Below are positions 1 to 9,603 of a stretch of DNA of 24,393 nucleotides, one piece after another. Within the stretch, counting starts at the first letter, position 1, and each line of letters opens with the position of its first letter. The stretch comes from Stereum hirsutum FP-91666 SS1. Lineage: Eukaryota > Basidiomycota > Agaricomycetes > Russulales > Stereaceae. The stretch covers positions 402,784 to 427,176 of the forward strand of contig NW_006763154.1 in the NCBI RefSeq assembly GCF_000264905.1, written 5' to 3'. The position numbers and the translations under genes were made by a program. The notes under the pieces were generated by a model, which did not search any database, was not told where the DNA came from, and worked only from the letters and a program-made list of their open reading frames with translations.

Positions 1-2296
1 CGTACGGTGGCGAATTTCCGGGCTCCACCTATCACGGTCTGTATATGTTCCTCTCCTCCTGCCAGTGTTTCGCCAACGTTCAAAGCGGCTACCAGATGGT
101 CACCCCAATGGCAGCATGCATACTCCAAAGCGCGAGTGAGGGTCCGTTTGCGACACTCGGCGAGATTGCTGATGGCGACGTAGTCCTCGTTTCGTGGCAG
201 ACCGCATATATTCGTGCGTACCAAATGGTTTTCCATGACGCGAAAGCAGAAGTCGGCAAGGTAGGCGTGATATGTCGGAGGATGTACGTAGAAATAGTCA
301 TCGATGTCATCTGATGTGGTGCCTTCCCTCTTTGCGGTGATGTGGTCACCAAACGAGGCGTGGAGGGGGCGGATAGGTCTGGTGTCGTCCTCTGGTACAT
401 GGATTACAGAATGCATATGGGTGAGCAGCGTCTGAATGGCAGAAGGTGTATACTCGCTGCCCAGCAACTCTGCCAGGTCATCCTTCGGAAGAGGGGTGAA
501 TACGAGCACTATCGCGGCGATGACGAGACGAAGACGGGATTTTGCTTTATGGTTATTGCGATCCGCCTCCCCTCGAAATGCGTCCTTAAAGACCAACCGA
601 TACAGGCGACCGAGCTCCTCGAGGCGGATGATCCTTTCTCCATGGGGTGTAGTCGGGGAAGTAGTGGTGAATTGATGAATAATATCAGCAGGACTCTGAT
701 AGCTGGAATTCGCGATGAATTTGCAGATGGTCGCAGCAAATATGAATAGCTGACCAGACGCTTTGACAATCGACTCGACATTTTCATCATTCGGGAAGGA
801 CAAAGGAACGTAGCCCTGGCGATTTTGTGCCATGACCTGAAGAGTATACGTGACGTATGCCCTGATGTCGCGGTCGACGGTCGTCGGATTCATGTCGTGA
901 AGGTAAAGGATATCCCGATACGAACTTGCATCCACCCTATTGAAAGTGGAGACGATTCCACTCACAGGGCGGCTGGTCACGAAGAATTTGAGCCCCAATC
1001 CACGAAAGGCTTCGAAATGCTCCAGCAGAGCACCGAGTATGGGGGAGGAGAACAGTTCGTTATCGGTGCATTCGTCGAGTGCGTCTATAATGATGACATG
1101 TAGTCCTCGACGCTCTATAGATATGCTCGCCTGGGCCATAGGTTCGATAATGAGTTTTCGGAGCTGGGTTTCAAGTGCCCCGAAAGTAGCAAAAGGCTTC
1201 GCGAGAACGTCGATGAGTTTCTCCCCATATTCGGGTATGCCAAGAGAAAGTTGGTAGGCGATAGAGGGGAATATGCGCTTGATATCTCTGGTCTCGTCGA
1301 AATCGCGAGAGCAGAAAAAGCCAGCACGAAACAATCCCTTATCGCGTGTGTAGTCCGCTAGGCTGATTGAGATGGTTGTCTTGCCCGTGCCAGCCATCCC
1401 GTTTAACCAGAAGATGCGGTGGTCTTCTGGATCACTGATCCAGAGTTTCAGCTTTCCGAGTACTTCTGCACGGGTGTCTCCAAAGCACTTCGTCCGGCTC
1501 TCGATCGCCTTCTCGAACATCGCCAGACTGCTGTACGGAAGTTTGTCAAGTCGTTGAGCGTCCGCTGGCATCCAATTTGTAAGTAGAACTCGCAGCTCGT
1601 GGTTGCATTAGTGAACCTACCCAGCTCCTGGCAAAGGAAAATTTGTTCGGTTACAAAGTTAGCTTGTGGATATGGAATCGTTGTGTTCACCTTCAAGTAC
1701 ACGTGATCTTGCCGCTGCATATCTAGCTGATATTCCGCAATGGCGACCCTAATCTGATTGACGCAGTCCTCGAGGCGGGCATTGTCATCTGCACTATTGG
1801 CAAGCCGCATTAACATCCCTTGCTTGTGTAGTCGTCCCAGCTCTTGCGTAATTTCTCCCAAGCGCCTGCGCAGGTCCAATACTCGAAGTTAGATCGGTAC
1901 TGTGGATTGGGACCATGTTGTCAGCTTACCTCTGCAATTGCCCTCTTCGCTCGTTCTCCCGCCGATCGCCTCCCGGAATAGGTTCTTCGAACTGGATCTC
2001 GAGGCGTGAGAGCCATTTGTTGATATCTGCATGCCTCTCCTTGTTATCCGCGGTTTCCTTAAAAACGGATGACAGTAAGCGCAGTCTCATCGAAGCAGAA
2101 TCGATCCAAGAACGTCGACGCTTACATCTACAATCTTCAGAATCTCGATGAGCGCCAAAACTGGTGCCTTTGCTACGGGAAAGGCCTCGGTTGCTATACC
2201 GCCAAACTTCAGAGCGATCTTGAACCAGGTATATATTTGATGGATGCAGCTAGTAGGCGTAGACTCGGAGTCATCTTCAATTCTGGAGTCACTCAT
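1..2296 (-). CDS. NACHT-type NLR (STAND NTPase), 3' end beyond window
   Basis: Spliced model: complement of 2296-2126, 2057-1930, 1865-1621 and 1564-1 (open at the window edge); introns of 68, 64 and 56 nt have GTAAGC/GTAAGC/GTAGGT donors and join in frame. The visible protein is about 702 residues. Residues 1-180 form a predicted helical N-terminal domain (LKFGGIATEAFPVAKAPVLA near the start), like the MLKL/HeLo-type N-termini of basidiomycete NLRs. Walker A is at 237-245 (GMAGTGKTT, preceded by FWLN), Walker B at 338-347 (VIIIDALDEC) and the sensor TSRP at 378-381. Next come the HASF segment and an HWGDHL segment typical of the winged-helix/linker region of these proteins. In the family, NACHT proteins oligomerise on ligand binding to trigger defence or incompatibility cell death. 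The C-terminal repeat domain (often WD40, ankyrin or TPR) is not in view. The start is the ATG at 2296, upstream of the first recognisable helix. Confidence 0.88.
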
Positions 2297-3028
2297 AGTG
2301 GGCGGTCTTGGAAAGAGGCAGGGACAAGATGGTATGATTAGCTGCAGAGAGGCGATGGTTGCAGTGGGGGCGAGGAGCAGGCCTATATCTGTTGCACTGA
2401 GGTGATATAGATAATCCAAATACCTTGCGCCCATGTAGACATGCTAAATGATGTACTCACATGCCCTCTTCCTGCGCGCACTGCTCCCGGGGATAAACTC
2501 CATCTGGCCTCTGCCCTGTCTGGTTATCTTCGACGTGGTCGCTCGTAGCTTTCCTGCCACCATTTTAAGGCTCTGCTAAATTTGGTTCAGCGTCCCACTC
2601 ATCACGCTTATGTGTATGTGCGCTTCGCCCAATGATTCCTTCTTCAAGACGCCCCACAATTCCCTCTTCAAGACGCCCCACAGTTCCCTCCGACGATACG
2701 ATGCTAGGTTGTGAAGGCTGTTACGTCTTGAACTGCGCCTAGAGATCCGGCAACGAATAATCCCACCTACAAGGAAATGCGAAACACAAAACAATCAGTG
2801 CATATTCCCATCGATATCAGCAATCCTCAACTTTTGTGGCTGGTTCGGGTGTGTAAGGCTGGCGACTTGCGCCATACCTCGCCGAACCCTGCCATACCCA
2901 CCACAGTTTTGTATGGTACTACACTTCGTGACAGTCCATGACCCAACAGGTCGAGGATGATCCGATGTATAATTGATAGTGATTCAAGAGAAGATGTCGA
3001 AGAAAAAATAACAATCCAACCGAAGAAG
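2297..3028. other. intergenic, no gene recognised
   Basis: This stretch holds the NLR upstream region and the left border of the first tRNA-like array. I see no ORF with recognisable content or codon bias. It contains a small tandem repeat at 2641-2688 and, on the minus strand, the T6 terminator of the first array unit at 3003-3008. Confidence 0.5.
2641..2688. repeat. 24-bp tandem repeat, two copies
   Basis: Two adjacent 24-bp copies beginning TCTTCAAGACGCCCCACA (2641-2664 and 2665-2688) differ at one base (AATTCCC versus AGTTCCC). The period is a multiple of three but no supported coding frame crosses it. Confidence 0.8.
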
Positions 3029-3133
3029 TAGCTCGACTCGGAGTCGAACCGAGATCCTTCTCTCCACCCATATAAGACAACTAGAACGCGATGCAAAGTG
3101 GGAGAGACGCATTGCCGTTGCGCTATCGAGCTA
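3029..3133 (-). tRNA. tRNA-like unit 1 (insert family B)
   Basis: The acceptor strands AGCTCGA/TCGAGCT pair over 7 bp with discriminator A, and the T arm CTCGG-TTCGACT-CCGAG is perfect. The D arm is weakened (second strand ATGC). The anticodon stem TCTCT/AGAGA pairs and encloses about 39 nt of loop plus intron. A T6 terminator lies at 3003-3008. No U33 is present at the expected place, so no isotype is assigned. Confidence 0.7.
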
Positions 3134-3307
3134 TGGTTATAGCTAGATTATGGAGCCTAGATAAAATAACGCAGAACAAAGGAGTCCACAGAAAGTCCCC
3201 AAGTCTGAGCTACTCTTTCCTTCAAAAAGCGAGAGAAAGGGGAGAGAAAGGTGAAGACCAGCATATTCTTGAAAAAATTGTACGGTTTGAGGAACAGGCA
3301 CGTTACA

Positions 3308-3404
3308 TAGCTCAACTCGGAGTCGAACCGAGAACTTTCTGTCAACTGTCTTGTTCGCTCTGGAAGATCAGAGATAGATGCGCTACCGTTGCGCTATCGA
3401 GCCA
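3308..3404 (-). tRNA. tRNA-like unit 2 (insert family D)
   Basis: The acceptor strands are GGCTCGA and TTGAGCT; both differences from the array consensus leave G-U wobble pairs, so the helix survives. A and B boxes are intact. The middle segment contains a separate hairpin CTCTG/CAGAG and does not give a canonical anticodon arm. A T6 terminator lies at 3272-3277. The unit and its flanks are nearly identical to the unit at 20003-20099. Confidence 0.65.
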
Positions 3405-3608
3405 TGTCCATAACAAGGCGACCTCTACGATGGACCACTTCCGATCCTAGGTTCCTCGGTTTTCAATTGATGAAGATTCAAAATCCGGAAGAAGACAACA
3501 CGTAGGCGATCCCCAAGTCCGGGCCACTCGTCCCTCCAAAACAAGAGAAAGGGAAGACAAAGGGGATGCAACCATCAATACAAAAAAGTCGCAGCAAAGT
3601 TTCAGACG

Positions 3609-3710
3609 TAGCTCGACTCGGAATCGAACCGAGATCTTCCCGTCGACCATAACGAACACCGTGAATGTTGCAAGTGGACGAAGACGCGCTACCGTTGCGT
3701 TATCGAGCTA
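3609..3710 (-). tRNA. tRNA-like unit 3 (insert family C)
   Basis: Perfect 7-bp acceptor helix and T arm, B box GGTTCGATTCC. The D stem has one A-C mismatch (ACGC/GCGC). The middle segment is of the common C family. A T6 terminator lies at 3582-3587. Confidence 0.7.
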
Positions 3711-3864
3711 TTCTTCCACATCTCTCAAGATGGACAGGATGATCATACCCCAGAACGCAGAACAAAGCAACCTACAGAGAGTCCCTGAGTCAGAGCCACT
3801 CTGTTCACCCCAAGCAAGAGAGAGGAAGACAAAGACACAAAAAGTGATGGATTGAATCTGGATG

Positions 3865-3966
3865 TAGCTCGACTCGGAGTCGAACCGAGATCTTCCTGTC
3901 AACCATAACGAACACCATGAATGTTGTAAGTGGACAGAGACGCGCTACCATTGCGCTACCGAGCTA
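3865..3966 (-). tRNA. tRNA-like unit 4 (insert family C)
   Basis: The 3' half is canonical (T arm plus TCGAGCTA). The 5' end reads TAGCTCGGTAGCGC, so acceptor base 7 is G rather than A. The anticodon region pairs CTGTC with GACAG if the stem is shifted 3 nt from the canonical place. A T5 terminator lies at 3839-3843. Confidence 0.7.
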
Positions 3967-4154
3967 TATCTCTGCGTCTCACAGGATGGATAACTGAGTG
4001 ATGACCCAGGAAGTAGAACAAAGCAGCATGTAGGCGACCCCGAGTCTGTCAATGTGCCACTCACTCCTTCCTTCAAAAGTGAGAGGAAGGGAAGGAAAAG
4101 GTCCAGGGAAGATGACCATCGGTATAAAAAGTCAAGTTCGCGTTCCTACTTACG

Positions 4155-4250
4155 TAGCTCGACTCGGAGTTGAACCGAGACCTTTCTGTCAACCGATATT
4201 TGACCTGGATCTATTGGGAACAGACGCGCTACCGTTGCGCTATCGAGCTA
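4155..4250 (-). tRNA. tRNA-like unit 5 (insert family A)
   Basis: One of the best folds in the array: 7-bp acceptor, D stem GCGC/GCGC, anticodon stem TCTGT/ACAGA, 5-nt variable loop and a T arm with one wobble. The loop plus intron is 30 nt, implying an intron of about 23 nt if the loop is 7 nt. The bases where the anticodon should be read CCA, but position 33 is C instead of U. A T5 terminator lies at 4126-4130. Confidence 0.75.
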
Positions 4251-4415
4251 TAGTTCTATGTCTCCCAAGACGGATATTTGAGTGATGGCTCAGGAAGTAG
4301 AACAAAGCAGCATGTAGGCGGTCCCCGAGTCTGAGCCACTCCTTCCTTCTTTCATAAGCAAAAGAAAGCGAAGACAAAGGGAAAGAGAACGAAAGTGTAA
4401 ACACAACGAATCCAG

Positions 4416-4511
4416 TAGCTCGACTCGGAGTCGAACCGAGACCTTTCTGTCAACCGATATTTGACCTGGATTTACTGGGAACAGACGCGCTACCGTTGCG
4501 CTATCGAGCTA
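4416..4511 (-). tRNA. tRNA-like unit 6 (insert family A)
   Basis: Same family and fold as the unit at 4155-4250, with small differences in the intron-like segment. It is the only unit without a T-run of four or more close to its 3' end (only TTT), so normal Pol III termination is doubtful. Confidence 0.65.
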
Positions 4512-4670
4512 TATCTCTGTGCCTCTTACCGCGGATAGGTTGATCACGTCCAAGGAATCTGCACCTAAAGCAAGGCGAGTCGTGGCAGCCCAGACATGAG
4601 GCAAGACAAAGGCAAGACCGAGAAAAGATAACCATCAACACACAAAAAAAACAGGAAACGATCTGTCACG

Positions 4671-4772
4671 TAGCTCGACTCGGAGTCGAACCGAGATCTT
4701 CCTGTCAACCATCACGAGCACCGCGAATGTTGCAAGTGGACAGAGACGCGCTACCGCTGCACTGTCGAGCTA
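4671..4772 (-). tRNA. tRNA-like unit 7 (insert family C)
   Basis: 7-bp acceptor and T arm intact. The D stem GTGC/GCGC has one wobble pair, and base 8 is changed (CA instead of TA), which weakens the A box. A T8 terminator lies at 4644-4651. Confidence 0.65.
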
Positions 4773-4951
4773 TTCTTCTACACCTCCCAAGACGGATAGG
4801 ATGGTCATACCCCAGGACGAAGAACAAAGCAGCCCATAGGAAGTGCCCCAGTTCGAGCCACTCTGTCCATCCGATTCAGAAGCAAAAGACGAAACAAGAC
4901 AAAAGAAATAAGAACAAAAAGTGTGAAAAAGCTAGGCTATGAGGGTACCCA

Positions 4952-5056
4952 TAGCTCGACTCGGAGTCGAACCGAGATCCTTCTCTCCACCCATATAAGG
5001 CAACGAGGACGCGATGCAATGTGTAAGAGACGCACTACAATTGCGCTATCGAACTA
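4952..5056 (-). tRNA. tRNA-like unit 8 (insert family B)
   Basis: Acceptor AGTTCGA/TCGAGCT keeps pairing through a wobble, and D stem GCGC/GTGC also uses a wobble. The D loop reads AATTGTA, losing the GG of the A box. The anticodon stem TCTCT/AGAGA is present. T5 runs lie at 4926-4930 and 4916-4920. Confidence 0.65.
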
Positions 5057-5210
5057 TTCTTCTACATCTCCCAAGACGGATAGGTTGGCCATATCCCAAG
5101 ACGCAGAACAAAGCAGCACATAGGCGACTTTCGAGTCAGAGCCACTCTGTTCATCCCAAGCAAGAGAGAGGAAGACAAAGACACAAAAAGTGATAGATGA
5201 AATTTGGATG

Positions 5211-5312
5211 TAGCTCGACTCGGAGTCGAACCGAGACCTTTCCGTCAACCATGACGAACACCGTAAATGCTGTAAGTGGACAGAGACGCGCTACCGTTAC
5301 GCTATCGAGCTA
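5211..5312 (-). tRNA. tRNA-like unit 9 (insert family C)
   Basis: Acceptor and T arm intact; the D stem begins GCGT opposite GCGC, giving a G-U pair. Middle segment of family C. A T5 terminator lies at 5185-5189. Confidence 0.7.
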
Positions 5313-5466
5313 TAACTCTGTATCTCCCAAGATGGATCACTGAGTGATGGCTCAGGAAGTAGAACAAAGCGGCACACAGGCAGTGCCCGAGTCTGAGCCA
5401 CTCACTCCTTCATAAGCAAGAGAGAGGAAGACAAAGACATAAAAAGTGATGGATGAAATCTGGATG

Positions 5467-5568
5467 TAGCTCGACTCGGAATCGAACCGAGATCTTCCCG
5501 TCAACCATAACGAGCACCGCGAATGTTGCAAGTGGACAGAGACGCGCTACCATTGCGCTACCGAGCTA
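5467..5568 (-). tRNA. tRNA-like unit 10 (insert family C)
   Basis: The T arm is intact (B box GGTTCGATTCC). The 5' end reads TAGCTCGGTAGCGC, as in the unit at 3865-3966. A T5 terminator lies at 5441-5445. Confidence 0.7.
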
Positions 5569-5736
5569 TATTTCTATGTCTCCTAAGACAAATAACTGAG
5601 TGATGGCCCAGGATGTAGAACAAAGCAGCATGTAGGCGACCCTGAGTCTGAGCCACTCACACCTTCCTTCATAAGCAAGAGAAAAGGAAGACAAAAGAAA
5701 ATAGAACGAAAAGTGTAAAGATCATCACAAAGACAG

Positions 5737-5838
5737 TAGCTCGACTCGGAGTCGAACCGAGACCTTCCCGTCGACCATAACGAGCACCGCGAATGTTGCA
5801 AGTGGACAGAGACGCACTACAATTGCGCTACCGAGCTA
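5737..5838 (-). tRNA. tRNA-like unit 11 (insert family C)
   Basis: The T arm is intact. The 5' strand reads AGCTCGG with D stem GCGC/GTGC and D loop AATTGTA, so the A box lacks GG. Only a T4 run follows, at 5709-5712, which is a minimal Pol III terminator. Confidence 0.6.
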
Positions 5839-6013
5839 TTCTTCTACACCTCCCAGGATGAATGACTGAGTAATGGCCCAGGATGTAGAACAAAGAAACC
5901 CACAGAGAGTCCCCGAGTCTGAGCCACTCGTCCCTCAGAAGCAAGAGAAAAGGAAGACGAACGAAAATAGAACGAAAAGTGTGAAAAAACTAGGTTGTGC
6001 AAACGGGATCCAG

Positions 6014-6112
6014 TAGCTCGACTCGGAGTCGAAACGAGATTATCCGTCAACCATAAGGTCCACATCAACCCAATATCAAGAACAGAGACGCTACCGTTGC
6101 GCTATCGAGCTA
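6014..6112 (-). tRNA. tRNA-like unit 12 (insert family E, partly degenerate)
   Basis: 7-bp acceptor intact, but the B box reads GTTTCGACTCC and the D-arm/anticodon junction has lost two bases. A T6 terminator lies at 5984-5989. The body and upstream flank match the unit at 20596-20694; the downstream flank matches that of the unit at 22221-22323. Confidence 0.55.
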
Positions 6113-6232
6113 TAGTTATAGCAAGGCGATCTCCACGATAGTCATTTTTACCCGTACTTACGATATTATATCCCGGGAGGAAGAACAAAGCAACCGGCAG
6201 GATAAAAGAAAGGTCAACCGTAGGATGGCACG

Positions 6233-6328
6233 TAGCTCGACTCGGAATCGAACCGAGACCTTTCTGTCAACCGATATTTGACCTAGATTTACTAAGAACA
6301 GACGCGCTACCGTTGCGCTATCGAGCTA
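6233..6328 (-). tRNA. tRNA-like unit 13 (insert family A)
   Basis: Same fold as the units at 4155 and 4416, with anticodon stem TCTGT/ACAGA. A T4 run lies at 6204-6207. Its downstream flank (6170-6232) is the uninterrupted counterpart of the site occupied by the solo LTR in array 2. Confidence 0.7.
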
Positions 6329-6530
6329 TGTCTATAGCAAGGCGACCTCAATCATGGAGCACCTCTGATTGCATTTCTCCCAGAGTCCGGAGGCCAAAAC
6401 GAAGCAGACCACAAGCACTGTAACCGGCAGAGCTAGACTCGATAGAGCTTAAGCCAGAGAACAGAATAACAAAGGAACGGTAAAAGAGATACAACTATCA
6501 ATACAAAAAGTCACTGGAAGATTTCGGACG

Positions 6531-6630
6531 TAGCTCGACTCGGATTCGAACCGAGAACTTTCTCTCGACAACTAGGACGCGATGCAAAGGCAAAGTGGGA
6601 GAGACGCGATACCGTTGCGCTATCGAACTA
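6531..6630 (-). tRNA. tRNA-like unit 14 (insert family B)
   Basis: Acceptor AGTTCGA/TCGAGCT keeps one wobble pair and the T arm is canonical. The anticodon stem extends to TCTCTC/GAGAGA. The D arm is damaged (second strand ATCGC). A T5 terminator lies at 6505-6509. Confidence 0.65.
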
Positions 6631-6813
6631 TAAGTAACTCTAGCGGGATGTCCCCCAGCAAGCATGGATCAATGCTAATCACATTCATCCTAGAGCCCGG
6701 GATGCAAATCAAAACAACGCACAAGCATCGGTAGAGCTGGCCTCGAGAGAGCTTCAGTAAGAGGAAGAGAACGCAAATGAACACAAAAAGAAATATAGCA
6801 CGTCATCTATAGG

Positions 6814-6916
6814 TAGCTCGACCCGGACTCGAACCGAGATCTTCCGTCAACCATTAAGTAGGTCCGCATCAATCCAGGATCGAGAACAAACGCGTTACCG
6901 TTACGCTATCGAGCTA
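6814..6916 (-). tRNA. tRNA-like unit 15 (insert family E, compensated D stem)
   Basis: Acceptor helix intact. The D stem reads GCGT/ACGC, a paired double change relative to the GCGC/GCGC of other units, so base pairing at 13:22 is preserved. T stem CTCGG/CCGGG is kept by a wobble. A T5 terminator lies at 6785-6789. The body is closely related to the unit at 22221-22323. Confidence 0.7.
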
Positions 6917-7557
6917 TGACTATAGCTCGATATCCTCTGCGACAAATTGGTCAAGATGTTGGAAACGCGAACATAAAGCAAAGCGAGGCAACGTATGAGT
7001 CTCCGAGTCGGGTGCGGCGAGAACGTTGACCAGAAAGAAAGCGCCAGCAGTCCATCATGAGCAGAAGAAAGATAGTGACACCGAGAAGACTAGAGGGAAA
7101 TAGAGAACTAGACAACGACCCTCGAGAGCTGTCGGCTGTCGTGGAGGTTGAGAACAAGTTGAAAAGTTTTATGCGCCACCGCGACGTGGTTCTCGCCGGT
7201 CGGGCCGCCAGCCGGATTTCCGAACGGACCCGATCGACTCCGACGCGCTTGTTTTTGGCGTAAGTTTTTGACATTGAACGACCATCGCTCGAGTTCTCTC
7301 CTGGGTTTTCGTTGGTGTTGTCGATGTGCTCTTAGGTCTAGCATGTTTCTCATCGAACTGCTTTATTTGCTCTCGCAACTCGCAAAGCCCACCTTTACGT
7401 TCTGTCTCTAGCCTCTCGAGTCTCCGAACTCGAACCCGCGACCTCCGAGCCTGAGCCTAAGTTCCTGACAGATCGTGGATCTCTCTCTGAGTCTCTCGGT
7501 CGTCCCAATCTTCAAATGGCCAGCTTCTCTGTGCACTTTACTCAATACTAACAGAGT
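6917..7557. repeat. duplicated flank of the tRNA-like arrays, copy 1
   Basis: The sequence right of array 1 (about 6895-7250) is strongly similar to 22300-22645 right of array 2, including the shared stretch CGAACATAAAGCAAAGCGAG. The copies then diverge and become similar again around 7460-7557 (ACTGACAGATCGTGGATC-like in copy 2). Short ORFs here are not convincing as genes. Confidence 0.75.
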
Positions 7558-8503
7558 TACAGCCGTTTGCATATGAGATCGGAGTGATGCGCGCAGAAAA
7601 AAACCGGCGCGCCTCGACCAAACAAAGCCATAAATGGCACCCTTCTCGGCACACTTCGGCAGTGGCACTGAAGGTATTTGGCTCTTTGGGTCTCTTTCGA
7701 CAGCCACTGTGCACAATTCTCTATGTATCGTAGGTATCTTATTGTAAGAAAAATAAGTGTATTATGTCGACAAAGCGAGCATGCAGCTTAGAGACACGTA
7801 GCGGCTATTACAGGTATACCAGAACGCATGAAACGACGCCGGCTGGTCAACTCGAAGTACATTCAATGTTTGAAGACAGGTGAATTTGTCGTACAGGGAT
7901 GTGTCCAGATGTTGTATGCTTGATCTGAAGATTCGTAGGAGCAGAAACCATGGAGTTCGTACCAAGGGTGGGGGAACCTCGACCGTAACGGCGGCTGTAT
8001 GAGCATGAGTGCTCGCCCCGAATGTACACTCGGACAGGCAAGAAACCAAAGCATATAGAACGGAAACGCGACTCACAGAGATTTCTATGTCAGCCATCTG
8101 GCAATTTTCCGACAATCTGAACTCCTGCGATTGCTTCCATCCGTCATCACAAAATCCTGTATCCTTCACCAGTGCCTATGAGCTCTATGAGTGGTCATTA
8201 ACCATGGAGGTTGCGAGAGGACTTGAAGAGGTGTGGAGTTGGTGACGAGCAATGAGTAACCCAGGCGGCTTGAGGAGTCTGGTCTTGGTCTGGTCAGCGT
8301 ATGTTCGACGAGCTCGAGCCTAGTGAGCAAAGAGCGCGAGCAATTGCAGAACGACGACGAAGCAGAGCTGAGTATCAGACTCGTTCGCCACACAAGCCTG
8401 CCGAAGTCGCGCCGAAGTGGACTGCCGTTTATGGCTTTGTTTGGCTGAGGCACGCCATTTTTTTCTCCGCGCGTCACTCCGATCTCATATGCAAACGGCT
8501 GTA
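7558..8503. mobile_element. non-autonomous inverted-repeat DNA transposon (MITE-like)
   Basis: Terminal inverted repeats of about 105 bp (7558-7662 and 8398-8503) start TACAGCCGTTTGCATATGAG and end with its complement. They also share a segment around TTTATGGCTTTGTTTGG. The element is 946 bp. The flanking 8-mers TAACAGAG (7549-7556) and TATTAGAG (8504-8511) match at 6 of 8 positions, consistent with an 8-bp target duplication as made by hAT elements, though assignment is tentative. The interior (7663-8397) holds no recognisable transposase; its longest ORF (minus strand, 7762-8169, 135 codons) resembles nothing I know. The duplicated copy at about 22990-23012 lacks the element. Confidence 0.75.
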
Positions 8504-9114
8504 TATTAGAGGCTCTCCTCGAGCTCGCCTCGAGCCGACCGGTGGGACGCTCGATGCGCCGCAACGTCATCGGTCCTCGGGGGATCCTCTTCAATCATCG
8601 CTCGGTGCTTGCTTTGACTCTCTCTCTGGCCCGAAATGGACGCTCGGGGCTTGATGTGGACATTTTGCATGTTGTGTTTGTTTAAGTCTTGGTGTAGTCT
8701 TCGAGTCCGGATTGTTATCGAGAGATAATTGCTTGGGTCTGGGATACATTGGCTGCTATACCCCCTAGTGGGTCAGCACTGGGCCTGCTTGCGACGAACT
8801 CTATAGATCTAGCGACTGGAGAAGAGGGCATTTATTTCTCCGTGAGCACCCTTCTCCGGGAGTGATGGTCTGGTCAAGATTGAAGTATACGAAAAGATCG
8901 GGACAGAGTCGCAGCTCGTTGTGAGGGACGCCATCCATCCGCATCATCAAGCACTTCTCGCTTCTCGCAGTCATTGTCATATCCTCCTGCTCCTCTCGAT
9001 CACCGAGTCCCGTATAAGCCCATCGACAAGCTCGTCCTCGCCTTCTCTCCTCTTCCTCCCCTTGCGTCCTGTCCTCTATCCTCTAAGCCAGGCCACACTC
9101 CGCCACGCCACACG
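8504..9114. other. duplicated upstream region of the MTFAVLR gene, copy 1
   Basis: No gene is seen. The stretch 8511-8675 closely matches 23005-23148, and 8870-9114 matches 23310-23558, with AT-richer, more diverged sequence between. It ends in a C/T-rich tract directly before the ATG at 9115, as is common in basidiomycete promoters and 5' leaders. Confidence 0.6.
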
Positions 9115-9603
9115 ATGACGTTCGCCGTCCTCCGCGTGCTGCAGACCATCATTGGCGAAGCCATCGACGACATCGAACGCGTCTATTCCTCCGCCCACAC
9201 CATCGCCCACGTCCCCTCTCCCTTCCCCGCCCACCCGCACTCCTCGCCCTCGCCCTCCTGCCCGCCCAGTCTCTTCTCCCTCTCCTCCGGCACGTACAAT
9301 GATAACGGTACCGATGCAGACGCAGATGGAGACTGGGAGCTCGAGTCTGCGCCGACGTCCCCCCAGAGCCCCGCCTTTCCGAATTCTCCGATCCCGCCGC
9401 TTTTGCCTGGGTTACAACCTTCGCCTTCGCCCGATACAGGTCCAAGAAGCGAAAGATTGCATGATTCGGAACAGAAACATCGACTGGAGCCGATTTCTAC
9501 TGGCAATGCTCCCTCGACACCGACTGCTATGATAGGGATGGGGCGCGTGGCTGTGCTCGAGGACAGGTTGAGATGTGAGGCGAGGGCGAAGAAATCGACG
9601 TAG
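9115..9603 (+). CDS. MTFAVLR-type protein, copy 1 (possible O-methyltransferase first exon, probably incomplete)
   Basis: The ORF reads 162 residues from the ATG at 9115. Residues 1-28 (MTFAVLRVLQTIIGEAIDDI then ERVYSSAH) form a clear amphipathic helix. The rest is rich in Ser, Pro and Asp, with no domain I recognise. The helix resembles the start of Agaricomycete O-methyltransferase-like proteins (TFAxLRxLHxxIGxAIDDIERVY), an inference from memory only. The second copy begins at 23559. Copies differ in the first 28 codons by three silent and two amino-acid changes. They diverge at codon 85 (SPAFP), where copy 2 has a splice donor and copy 1 reads on, so copy 1 may have lost its downstream exons. 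The upstream in-frame extension is not conserved as protein, so the ATG at 9115 is preferred. Confidence 0.5.
   Translation: MTFAVLRVLQTIIGEAIDDIERVYSSAHTIAHVPSPFPAHPHSSPSPSCPPSLFSLSSGTYNDNGTDADADGDWELESAPTSPQSPAFPNSPIPPLLPGLQPSPSPDTGPRSERLHDSEQKHRLEPISTGNAPSTPTAMIGMGRVAVLEDRLRCEARAKKST

Larger units (their letters stand above)
3029..6916 (-). repeat. tandem array 1 of tRNA-like Pol III units (15 copies)
   Basis: Fifteen copies of a 95-105 nt tRNA-like element lie head to tail on the minus strand, spaced roughly 200-300 bp apart. On that strand each begins near AGCTCGATAGCGCAACGG (acceptor strand plus A box) and ends near GGTTCGACTCCGAGTCGAGC (B box plus acceptor). The spacers are also related: most contain the plus-strand motif CGAGTCTGAGCCACTC, GAACAAAGCAGC-like sequence and an A-run just left of each element, which is a Pol III oligo-T terminator on the transcribed strand. 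Individual units are listed separately. Confidence 0.9.

Noticed and set aside
3157..6068. Many short ORFs in the array, on the minus strand, with a common peptide (RSRFDSESSY)
   Set aside because: The peptide is just the translation of the conserved T arm and acceptor strand (GGTTCGACTCCGAGTCGAGC). The ORFs end in spacer and differ in frame and length, so they are shadows of the RNA elements.
3029..6916. CRISPR-like reading of the arrays (regular repeats with variable inserts)
   Set aside because: The host is eukaryotic, the repeat is split into two complementary halves forming a tRNA fold, spacers are similar to each other, and there are no cas genes.
7762..8169. 135-codon ORF inside the inverted-repeat element as a transposase
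   Set aside because: No DDE/D motif, zinc finger or hAT dimerisation motif is visible, and it is far too short; two other frames over the same bases are also open.
8974..9114. Upstream in-frame extension of the MTFAVLR protein, copy 1
   Set aside because: In copy 2 the corresponding stretch is not in frame with the ATG, while similarity in the right frame begins exactly at that Met. It is a C/T-rich leader.
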